Positions 1-5,825 of a stretch of 10,849 bases of DNA are shown one piece after another (the stretch's first letter is position 1; each line of letters starts with the position of its first letter). The position numbers and the translations under genes were made by a program. The stretch is from Dehalococcoidia bacterium UBA2160. GTDB lineage: Bacteria > Chloroflexota > Dehalococcoidia > Lucifugimonadales > UBA1123. The stretch covers positions 1-10,849 of the forward strand of contig DCWO01000027.1 of NCBI GenBank assembly GCA_002328865.1, read 5' to 3'. The notes below the pieces were generated by a model. The model did no database searches and had not been told where the DNA came from. It was given only the letters and a program-made list of their open reading frames with translations.

Positions 1-218
1 AACGCACTTTAGAGACAGGACACTGGTTGCAATTTATCGAGCAATTGATACTTTTCAGCCCATAAGTATCGATTAGGATTGCAACTGCAAGTTGAGTATC
101 AATATGCAGCATCTTGGGGTCGTCGAGATTATGTGTCCCAGCATGTGGTAGTTGGAGTCACGTCGATCCGCAATGTTTAGATCACCGAACGACGAACAGG
201 TAGATCGATCCTTCCGCC
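1..218. other. AT-rich non-coding segment with short inverted repeats
   Basis: I find no convincing gene here. The first 120 bases are visibly more AT-rich than the rest of the window. They hold a 9-bp inverted repeat (ATTGATACT at 44-52 and AGTATCAAT at 95-103), a related AAGTATCGAT at 64-73, and a near-palindrome TTGCA-AC-TGCAA at 79-90. The segment lies downstream of the minus-strand small gene at 219-461. It could be a protein-binding region or the edge of a transferred block; nothing in it identifies which. Confidence 0.4.
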
Positions 219-461
219 TCACGCGTCGTCCCCGCGGAGGTAGCGGTGGAGCTCGTCGGCGTTTTGGCGGCGGCGGCGGGCGCGGATGACGAGGCGGACG
301 GGGATGCTGGCGATTCGGAAGGCGATCTTGGTGACGGTCCAGGCGAGGCGCACCAAATCGCCGGATACGTTGTCTCCCGAAGCGCGCCGGCGTATGGCGT
401 CCTGGGCCGCATTCAGTCGAAGCTCGTTGATGGTCAGTCCGCGCGGGGGTTTCTTGGGCAT
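219..461 (-). CDS. Small basic protein of unknown function (80 aa)
   Basis: I do not recognise a family. The start is supported by a Shine-Dalgarno-like GAGG with 8 bases before the ATG at 461. The N-terminus is Lys/Arg/Pro-rich (MPKKPPRG), and residues about 6-28 look helical and polar. Residues about 36-60 form a hydrophobic stretch interrupted by single Arg and Lys residues (LVRLAWTVTKIAFRIASIP), more like an amphipathic, membrane-surface helix than a clean membrane span. It is followed by a run of four Arg and an acidic end (RGDDA). A 160-residue plus-strand frame (246-728) covers the same DNA but shows no family features, so I prefer this minus-strand gene because of its ribosome site. 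It stands alone, reading away from the dehalogenase gene. Confidence 0.5.
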   Translation of the reverse strand: MPKKPPRGLTINELRLNAAQDAIRRRASGDNVSGDLVRLAWTVTKIAFRIASIPVRLVIRARRRRQNADELHRYLRGDDA

Positions 462-740
462 CGCGTCTACCTCAGGTTCATGTTAGCACGCGAATGGCGT
501 GTCGCAAACCAATTGTCGTGTCGAGCTCGTCTTTGGTCGCGCGAATCGGCAGTTACGGACATGCTCGACCCGCCAATGAGCGTCTCCGCCTGGCACAGCG
601 AGTTCGTCGATTGCAGGCCGTGCCTGTATGGGTTAGTGTGTTGTGACGACTGCTCGGAGGCGTCGAGGCTGCGCGATCACGCTCGACTCGTGGCGCATGA
701 AACGGGGCCGATCCCTTACTCGCGATGAACGGAGGCTTCA
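462..740. other. Intergenic region between divergent genes
   Basis: This 279-bp gap lies between the divergent starts of the small basic protein (minus) and the haloalkane dehalogenase (plus), so promoters for both should be here. I see no clear -35/-10 pair on either strand and no repeat or RNA. The only firm site is the GGAGG ribosome-binding site at 731-735, five bases before the dehalogenase ATG. Confidence 0.45.
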
Positions 741-1613
741 ATGACGATCTCGCACAGAGACCCGCATCCCAGGAAGCGTGTGGCGACGCTGGACGCGGAG
801 ATGTCGTACGTCGACACGGGTTCCGGCGACCCGGTCGTGTTTCTGCACGGCAACCCGACGAGCTCGTATCTGTGGAGGAACGTGATCCGCGAGGTCCAGG
901 GCGTGGCGCGGTGTCTGGCGCCGGACCTGATCGGCATGGGCGAGTCGGGCAAGACATCGGACGGGTCGTACCGGTTCGTCGATCACGTCCGATATCTGGA
1001 CGCGTGGTTCGACGCAGTGGATATTGGAGACAGAGTCACGCTGGTCTGTCACGACTGGGGGTCGGCGCTGGCCTTCCACTGGGCGCACCGGCATCCCGAC
1101 AGAGTCAAGGGGATCGCGTACATGGAGGCGATCGTTCGACCGCTGACGTGGGACGGGTGGCCGGACGCCGCACGAGGCATCTTCCAGGGAATGCGCTCCG
1201 AGGCCGGCGAGGACCTGGTCCTGCAACGCAATGTCTTCGTCGAACGCGTGTTGCCAGGAAGCGTGCTCCGAGGCCTCACCGACCCGGAGATGGAGGTCTA
1301 CCGGAAGCCGTTCCTGGAGCAAGGCGAGGCGCGCAGGCCGACGCTGACTTGGCCGCGCGAGATCCCGATCGAGGGCGAACCGGCGGACGTGCACGACATC
1401 GTGCAGGCTTATTCGGATTGGCTGGCGTCGAGCGTCATCCCGAAGTTGTTCGTCAACGCGGACCCAGGCGCCATCCTCACAGGCGATCAACGTGAGTTCT
1501 GCCGCGCGTGGCCGAATCAGCGAGAGATGACGGTGAAGGGGAGCCACTTCGTCCAGGAGGACTCACCGGCCGAGATTGGCAGCGCCATCGCGGAGTGGTA
1601 CGCGGGGCTCTAA
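741..1613 (+). CDS. dhaA: Haloalkane dehalogenase, HLD-II (DhaA/LinB) type
   Basis: This is an alpha/beta-hydrolase that hydrolyses a carbon-halogen bond of haloalkanes, giving an alcohol, halide and a proton through an Asp-ester intermediate; it is expected in the cytoplasm without cofactors. The 290-aa length is typical. Visible hallmarks are the oxyanion segment HGNPTSSYLWRN (36-47) with halide-binding Asn38, the nucleophile elbow CHDWGSALAF (103-112) with Asp105 and halide-binding Trp106, the acid Glu129 in YMEAIVRP after strand beta6, and the base His269 in GSHFVQED. Asp-Glu-His plus Asn-Trp is the HLD-II set. A cap domain follows at about 134-215. GGAGG lies five bases before the ATG. 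Its 3' end overlaps the converging HAD gene by 4 bp. Exact substrate cannot be read from sequence, and Renilla-type luciferases share the motif set, but bacterial context favours a dehalogenase. Confidence 0.9.
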   Translation: MTISHRDPHPRKRVATLDAEMSYVDTGSGDPVVFLHGNPTSSYLWRNVIREVQGVARCLAPDLIGMGESGKTSDGSYRFVDHVRYLDAWFDAVDIGDRVTLVCHDWGSALAFHWAHRHPDRVKGIAYMEAIVRPLTWDGWPDAARGIFQGMRSEAGEDLVLQRNVFVERVLPGSVLRGLTDPEMEVYRKPFLEQGEARRPTLTWPREIPIEGEPADVHDIVQAYSDWLASSVIPKLFVNADPGAILTGDQREFCRAWPNQREMTVKGSHFVQEDSPAEIGSAIAEWYAGL

Positions 1614-2326
1614 GCCAGTAGCTGCTTCGCCAAGTCGGGGAAGTCGGTCGCGTTGACGTCGAACTCGGGCAGCGGGGACAGGTCTGAGTCGTGGCCCTCG
1701 CCGCGCTCGCGGGGTCTGGGGACGTACGCGGTGTGCATCCCGGCTACGGCGGCGGCTCGGAGGTCGCCGTAATGTGCCGCGACCATCATGACTCGAGCCG
1801 GTTCGAGCCGCAACAAGCGCGCCGCCTGCTGGTACGCTTCGGGCTCGGGCTTGTAGCGGTCCAGGAACTCGCACGACAGGATGCCGTCCCACCTGACCCC
1901 AGCCGCCTTCGAGCTGTCCACCGCGATGGACCAACTCAGGATCGTCAACACGACGACGGCGTACCTGCCACGAAGGGTTTTAATGGCGTCTGGCGCGTCC
2001 GGCCAAACGTCGAGCTTGTGCCACACGTTGTTCAGCTCATCGCGCTCTGACGGTTTCAGCTCCAACGTCGAATGCTTGTCGAGCACGTCGTCCAGGGCAA
2101 GCCTGTGCATCCGATCGGCGTTCATGCGCGGCGTCTCGCCCGCGCGCATCCTGCCCAGCGTCTCGAACATGCCCCGGCGCCAGTCACGAGCGAACTCGGC
2201 CGCGTCGACCTCTACGCCGCGGTCCGCCGCCAGCCGGCTCACCTCGCGGCGGATCGAACTGTGCCAGTCGAACACCGTGCCGCCGACGTCCCAGGTCAGC
2301 GCTTTGATCGTTGACAGGTCTACCAT
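1610..2326 (-). CDS. HAD superfamily, type II haloacid dehalogenase-like hydrolase
   Basis: The protein resembles (S)-2-haloacid dehalogenases, which convert 2-haloacids to 2-hydroxyacids through an aspartyl ester. Its 238 aa fit that family. Motif I is TWDVGGTVFDW with nucleophile Asp13 and Thr17; the usual form is DxYGTLxD. An alpha-helical cap insert follows (about 22-105). Motif II is LTILSWS with Ser131, but the next residue, usually Asn (SNG), is Trp132. Lys159 lies in RYKPEPEAY, and motif IV is VAAHYGDLRAA with Asp188; the Ser/Asn of the textbook enzymes are Ala/His, as in many VAAH-type relatives. GAGGTG precedes the ATG by four bases. The gene ends 4 bp inside the end of the haloalkane dehalogenase gene, so the two messages are antisense at their tails. 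True haloacid activity is plausible from context but unproven; a phosphatase or other HAD role is possible. Confidence 0.8.
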   Translation of the reverse strand: MVDLSTIKALTWDVGGTVFDWHSSIRREVSRLAADRGVEVDAAEFARDWRRGMFETLGRMRAGETPRMNADRMHRLALDDVLDKHSTLELKPSERDELNNVWHKLDVWPDAPDAIKTLRGRYAVVVLTILSWSIAVDSSKAAGVRWDGILSCEFLDRYKPEPEAYQQAARLLRLEPARVMMVAAHYGDLRAAAVAGMHTAYVPRPRERGEGHDSDLSPLPEFDVNATDFPDLAKQLLA

Positions 2327-2410
2327 GGCTCACCTCAGCTTGCGTTTACCGATGTCGATACATTGGCTACTTCGTGGAGCTTGTCCTATCATAAGCGCCT
2401 AGAGTGGGTC

Positions 2411-2439
2411 TTGAGAACTATTGCATAATGTACTACAAT
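2411..2439 (+). promoter_or_regulatory. Sigma70-like promoter of the toxin-antitoxin pair
   Basis: TTGAGA (2411-2416) and TACAAT (2434-2439) are separated by exactly 17 bases, each close to the sigma70 consensus. The -10 box lies inside the tandem repeat at 2427-2446. Transcription would begin near 2446, downstream of the first ATG of the reading frame at 2438, which bears on the true toxin start. Confidence 0.6.
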
Positions 2440-2446
2440 GTACTAC
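2427..2446 (+). repeat. Tandem 10-bp repeat, likely operator
   Basis: AATGTACTAC occurs twice without a gap (2427-2436 and 2437-2446). A 10-bp period places both copies on the same face of the helix, as in operators bound cooperatively by ribbon-helix-helix dimers. Each copy holds the palindrome GTAC. The repeat covers the predicted -10 box, so binding would block RNA polymerase. The protein at 2746-3264 has a ribbon-helix-helix domain and is the natural candidate repressor; this is inference. Confidence 0.55.
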
Positions 2447-2749
2447 ACGACCTGCCGAAGCGAAGGAGACCGTTCAATCGCTCTGTATGTCGAACGGCTG
2501 TCGTGGGACGAGCAATGCGAGGATCATATCGCCCGGCATGGCGTGACCTTCGAGGAGGTCGAACAGGCCGTTGGCAATCTTGAATACGTGAGGCGCAGCC
2601 GAGGATACTACTTGACGCTGGGTCAGACAGATGCGGGAAGATATCTGGTCGTCATCCTAGACGATGAAGGAGATGGAGTCTGGCATCCGGTCACCGCTCG
2701 CGACATGCAACGATCGGAACGCAGACTGCTGAGGAGAAAGAGGTCGTGA
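2438..2749 (+). CDS. brnT: DUF497/BrnT-like toxin
   Basis: The core matches the BrnT/DUF497 family, small RelE-fold ribonuclease toxins that cut RNA and inhibit translation. Visible features are LSWDEQCEDHIARHGVTFEE (21-40), corresponding to the W-D-x-x-K/E-x-x-x-x-x-x-HGV-xFEE opening, a central Gly/Arg beta segment, and a C-terminal TARDMQRSERR (86-96), matching the family's S/T-A-R-x-x-x-x-x-E-R ending. The frame opens at ATG 2438 (103 aa), but family members usually begin just before the W-D motif, and the first 14 residues look unrelated. A strong AAGGAG at 2463-2468 lies downstream of that ATG, with only ATC (2477) or CTG (2483) as in-frame candidates after it. The start is therefore uncertain. 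The stop overlaps the next gene's start, an arrangement typical of toxin-first brnTA operons. Confidence 0.7.
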   Translation: MYYTTCRSEGDRSIALYVERLSWDEQCEDHIARHGVTFEEVEQAVGNLEYVRRSRGYYLTLGQTDAGRYLVVILDDEGDGVWHPVTARDMQRSERRLLRRKRS

Positions 2750-3264
2750 TGAACGAAATGGGACGGGCCGACGACAGACGCGCCACGGCTGAATACTGGG
2801 ACGACCATGGAATCGACGCCGTCCTGCCTGAGGATGTCGAAGTAGACATCGAGGTCAAGAAGCCGCTCTCGGCTGTTATCTCTGTACGGATGGATCCTGG
2901 CCACGTCGAGAAGTTGAGACGGCTTGCCCGAGATCGATCGTTTGGCGTGACAACGATGGCGCGGAAGATTATCGAGCGGGAACTCGATGAGTCCGGACGC
3001 CATGCAGATCGTCAGCCGTTCAGCGAGGCGTGGGTCCGCGACACGGTTGCAGGGGCCATCGCAGAAACGCGCGAGCCATATGAACCCGGCGGCCATGCGT
3101 ACTTCATGCTCACGAACGAGGACATTGAATCAGTCGCCCAGATGCTGCAAGACGCCGTAGGGCGACTGGTCGTCGCAGCGTTGCGCGAGAAGTCGGTGAG
3201 CGCGACCCAAGACGCCAGTGAGATCTACGAACGGCTCCGCGAGCTCGAAAACAGCGGCGAGTGA
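2746..3264 (+). CDS. BrnA/CopG-like antitoxin with a long C-terminal extension
   Basis: This is probably the antitoxin and autorepressor for the preceding toxin. Residues about 16-30 (EYWDDHGIDAVLPED) resemble the toxin-binding or linker segment before the DNA-binding part of CopG-type antitoxins. A ribbon-helix-helix domain follows at about 40-81: beta strand SAVISVRMD, helix HVEKLRRLARDR, then TTMARKIIERELDE. Most such antitoxins end here, at 80-100 aa; this one continues for about 90 residues, including ANxxL-like helices (DIESVAQMLQDAVGRLVVAA, 126-145) whose function I cannot assign. The start is GTG 2746, overlapping the toxin stop by four bases, or ATG 2749, overlapping by one; AAAGAGG (2737-2743) fits the latter. 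The end lies 19 bp from the converging MBL gene. Confidence 0.65.
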   Translation: MMNEMGRADDRRATAEYWDDHGIDAVLPEDVEVDIEVKKPLSAVISVRMDPGHVEKLRRLARDRSFGVTTMARKIIERELDESGRHADRQPFSEAWVRDTVAGAIAETREPYEPGGHAYFMLTNEDIESVAQMLQDAVGRLVVAALREKSVSATQDASEIYERLRELENSGE

Positions 3265-3283
3265 CGAACAGCCCATTGAGGCT

Positions 3284-4201
3284 TCACGCGAGGAGTCGAG
3301 TGGACTCCAAGTAACCGACATTTGCCAGCGACACGCCCGGGGCGACGCGGGAAACCTCTTCGCGCACCGGAGTCAGCGCTTCCTCAGTGGTCATGTCCCG
3401 AGTCCTTGGCGGCATCCACGCGTCGTGATGGCCGAGAAACAGCGTCTGGGGCTTGAGCAGACCGGCCATGCGTCCGACGAATTGCGCGAGCGAGCCCTGA
3501 ATCGGCTCGCCGTCGATGTTGGGCCTGCCCGCCATGGCCACGATGGCGACGTCCGGGTGCAGATCGCCCACGACCCTGGTCCAGCATCCCGACGTGTCGT
3601 GATAGAAGATCGAACCCTCGGGCGTCTCGATGACGTAAGCCAGCGCGCCTCCGGTTTCGTGGCTGCCCGTGCACGATTCTACGTGCTCCATCGCCAGGCG
3701 GCTTTCTTCGGAATCGACGCCGCCGAAATTCACCAGTGGTCTGTTCGGCGGCCAACGCTCGTCTTCCGTCAAGCCGTAGTCTCCTGCGGCGATCTCGCCT
3801 GTGTTCGACGCCGCCGTCGACCAGATGCAGGAGTGCAGACTCGGGTAGACGCGCACCGTGACAGTGTCTGACAATCTGAAATGCTCTCCGCCTTGAGCTC
3901 GAAGGAGCTGCTCCGGCGCGATCCCTTCGTCCAGCATGATTCTCGCCGTCTCGTTCGAGCCGATGACTCGAGCGCCGGTGTTGGCGGCGATCACCTCCGC
4001 GCCGGCGATGTGGTCGAAATGGCTGTGACCGACCAGCACGAAGTCAGCTCGATCGACTTCGTCGGCCGACAATCCGACGGGCGGCGCTGATGGGACCCGG
4101 TCCATGTAGGCGTCCAAGTAGATGACCATGTCGTCAACGGTCAACCTGAATGTGGCGCAACCAAGCCAGTCCAAAGTCACAGTCATCGAGGGTCGCTCCA
4201 T
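3284..4201 (-). CDS. MBL-fold metallohydrolase, UlaG-like
   Basis: This is a zinc-dependent metallo-beta-lactamase-fold hydrolase of the broad group that includes the L-ascorbate-6-phosphate lactonase UlaG; the substrate cannot be inferred. The opening TLDWLGCATFRL (9-20) is the usual first strands. The metal motif HSHFDH (59-64) gives His59, His61, Asp63 and His64. A further His lies in YPSLHSCIW, an Asp in IFYHDTSGCW and a final His in LGHHDAWMP, completing a dinuclear site. A roughly 60-residue acidic insert separates the YPSLH and FYHDT motifs. Two starts are possible: ATG 4201, or ATG 4186, which has GGAG at 4200-4197 upstream and begins MTVTLDWLG like relatives; I think the second (300 aa) is more likely. 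It is transcribed in the same direction as the ACAD cluster but separated from it by a hairpin. Confidence 0.8.
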   Translation of the reverse strand: MERPSMTVTLDWLGCATFRLTVDDMVIYLDAYMDRVPSAPPVGLSADEVDRADFVLVGHSHFDHIAGAEVIAANTGARVIGSNETARIMLDEGIAPEQLLRAQGGEHFRLSDTVTVRVYPSLHSCIWSTAASNTGEIAAGDYGLTEDERWPPNRPLVNFGGVDSEESRLAMEHVESCTGSHETGGALAYVIETPEGSIFYHDTSGCWTRVVGDLHPDVAIVAMAGRPNIDGEPIQGSLAQFVGRMAGLLKPQTLFLGHHDAWMPPRTRDMTTEEALTPVREEVSRVAPGVSLANVGYLESTRLLA

Positions 4202-4205
4202 TCTG

Positions 4206-4215
4206 TCGAATTCGA
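4206..4215. promoter_or_regulatory. Perfect 10-bp palindrome upstream of the MBL gene
   Basis: TCGAATTCGA is a perfect palindrome 5-14 bases upstream of the first possible MBL start, next to a TATATT hexamer on the minus strand (4220-4215). No convincing -35 box lies 16-18 bases further upstream. It could be part of an operator or promoter, or chance in an AT-rich patch. Confidence 0.2.
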
Positions 4216-4322
4216 ATATATTGGCCGGCAGGCGGTGAGTGTTCCGTGCATCGTGGTCGATCGTGAACAGGCAGCATCCCGCGGACGATTATCCTCTCTT
4301 GGAGTCGCGGATTTCCGTCCAA

Positions 4323-4368
4323 CACAACAGAAGGTGAGCCTGCCTATAACAGACTCACCTTCGTTGTG
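4323..4368 (-). terminator. Long-stem hairpin downstream of the ACAD cluster
   Basis: CACAACAGAAGGTGAG (4323-4338) pairs with CTCACCTTCGTTGTG (4354-4368): a 15-bp stem with one bulged A and a 15-base loop. It lies 61 bp after the stop codon of the last leftward ACAD gene and before the MBL gene. On the minus strand it is followed by only a weak T-rich stretch, so termination is likely but not certain; an mRNA 3'-end stabiliser is an alternative. Confidence 0.5.
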
Positions 4369-4429
4369 CGTTGACACGATCCAAGGGTATTGGTGATCAC
4401 TCCAGTGGGGCGGTCACCTTACGCTTCGA

Positions 4430-5569
4430 TTAGCCGGACAGCTTCATCAGGCGGGCCATGCGGGCTTTGTGGTAGGCGCTGTCCCCCAGGTAATGCTGGA
4501 GAGTGCGGGCCCGCTTGGTGTACTGGGTCAGGCCGTACTCGAGGTCGGCGCCGATCCCGGCGTGCACGTGGTGCGCGTGGTCGCACGCTTTGGCGAACCC
4601 CACGCTGGCGACGGCCTTAGCCGTGGACACGCCGATCGACGCGCCCTCAGCTCCCGAATCGAGCAGCCACAGGGCCTCGAAAGCGGTCCACTTGGCGGAG
4701 TCGGCGTCGGTTAGGGCGTCGATGACGTGGTCCTGCACTCGCTGGAAGGTGCCGATCGGCACTCCGAAAGCGATGCGGGACTGACTGTACTCTCGTGTCA
4801 TGTCGTAGACGGTCTGCGTTCCGCCGGCCATGAACGCGCACAACACCGCGGTGCCGTGGTCTAGAGCGCTCTCGATGGCGCCCCACGCTGCTCCGGCTTC
4901 GCCAAGCACGTTGGAGCCGTCGACTTGCACGTTCTCGAAGGTGATCTCACAGACTTTGGGACCGATCCAACCGGTCATCACTCGAATTGCAACCCCTGCC
5001 GAGTTGGGATCGACGATGAACGCGGAGACTCCGTCTTCACCGCCGCTGCCAGGGGTGCGCGCGACGACCAGGAGCTGGTCGGCGACGTTGGCGTCCGGCA
5101 CGAAAAGCTTGGTTCCGTTGAGGACGTAGCCGCTGCCGCTGGATTCAGCTTGCATCTTGACACCGCTGGCGGCCCATGAGTAATCGGGCTCCGTCATGGC
5201 CACGGCGAAAATCTGTTGCCCGGAGGCTATCGGGGGCAAGAGTGCGTTCTTCTGTTCTTCGGAGCCGCCCGCCAGAATCATCTGAGCGGCCAACACAGCC
5301 GATGACAGATGGGGGCTGGGGCAGGCGTAGGCGCCCATGACCTCGTAGATGACTCCCAGGTCGACCCAGCCCTGGCCGAGTCCGCCATACTCGTCGGGAA
5401 CGATGATGCCGGGCCATCCAAGGTCGGACATCTGCTCCCACAGGTTCGCGTCGTACCCTGAGTCGCTATCGTCTATCTCCAGCACACGGGTCTTGGGCAA
5501 TTGATCTTCCATGAAGTCCCGGGCCGAGGTTTGCAGCATGGTTTGGATTTCGTTGAGAGTCAGGTCCAT
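4430..5569 (-). CDS. Acyl-CoA dehydrogenase, divergent FadE partner type (fourth of cluster)
   Basis: This is a FAD-dependent acyl-CoA dehydrogenase-fold protein of 379 aa with all three domains: N-terminal helices (1-120), the beta domain with AVAMTEPDYSWAAS (122-135) in place of the usual TEPxxGSD, and C-terminal helices. The C-terminal flavin contact segment SRIAFGVPIGTFQRVQDH (264-281) is well kept. At the position of the catalytic Glu used by isovaleryl/long-chain types (the LxxER segment) it has ALDHG with Asp237, and the ending HAGIGADLEYGLTQYTKRAR (336-355) lacks an EGT-type Glu. That pattern is known from partner subunits of heteromeric actinobacterial FadE enzymes, so it may need a partner. 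AGAGGT lies seven bases before the ATG. It is last in the cluster, 256 bp after the third gene, with its own candidate promoter. Confidence 0.8.
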   Translation of the reverse strand: MDLTLNEIQTMLQTSARDFMEDQLPKTRVLEIDDSDSGYDANLWEQMSDLGWPGIIVPDEYGGLGQGWVDLGVIYEVMGAYACPSPHLSSAVLAAQMILAGGSEEQKNALLPPIASGQQIFAVAMTEPDYSWAASGVKMQAESSGSGYVLNGTKLFVPDANVADQLLVVARTPGSGGEDGVSAFIVDPNSAGVAIRVMTGWIGPKVCEITFENVQVDGSNVLGEAGAAWGAIESALDHGTAVLCAFMAGGTQTVYDMTREYSQSRIAFGVPIGTFQRVQDHVIDALTDADSAKWTAFEALWLLDSGAEGASIGVSTAKAVASVGFAKACDHAHHVHAGIGADLEYGLTQYTKRARTLQHYLGDSAYHKARMARLMKLSG

Positions 5570-5680
5570 TCGATATACCTCTGTTGCCTAGATTTTCCGG
5601 TTTGCGGACGTTGCGTCGGGTCAGGATCGTCTGCCCCGATACAGTTGCTGGATTGGCGATGGCATCCCGACGCCGCCACG

Positions 5681-5709
5681 ATTATACATTGACCTATCGT
5701 TCATTGCTA
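5681..5709 (-). promoter_or_regulatory. Candidate promoter for the fourth ACAD gene
   Basis: On the minus strand a perfect TATAAT (5686-5681) is preceded, 17 bases upstream, by a poor -35 hexamer TAGCAA (5709-5704). It lies about 110 bp before the ATG of the gene at 4430-5569. The 256-bp gap from the third gene (5570-5825) otherwise holds only the ribosome-binding site; I saw no clean terminator. Confidence 0.4.
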
Positions 5710-5825
5710 CCCGAGGTAACGAGAGTCGTTTCGCTGGTCCCAGATTCTCCATTCCAGGCCCACCGACGAGCCCTGATTGCATCGGGATTTCTCTTTTGTG
5801 CGGAACGATCAGCACTGCGAAAGGT

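Noticed and set aside
246..728. 160-aa plus-strand frame before the dehalogenase
   Set aside because: No recognisable domain, an acidic low-complexity start, and it runs antisense to the better supported 219-461 gene.
725..1547. Long frames on both strands (725-1495 plus, 738-1547 minus) over the haloalkane dehalogenase
   Set aside because: They are shadows of the GC-rich coding DNA; neither has family motifs, while the 741-1613 frame has a complete catalytic set and a ribosome-binding site.
5775..5800. Hairpin-like CCCTGAT...ATCGGG followed by a T-rich stretch on the plus strand
   Set aside because: Short and imperfect, and no plus-strand gene precedes it; on the minus strand it lacks a T-tract.
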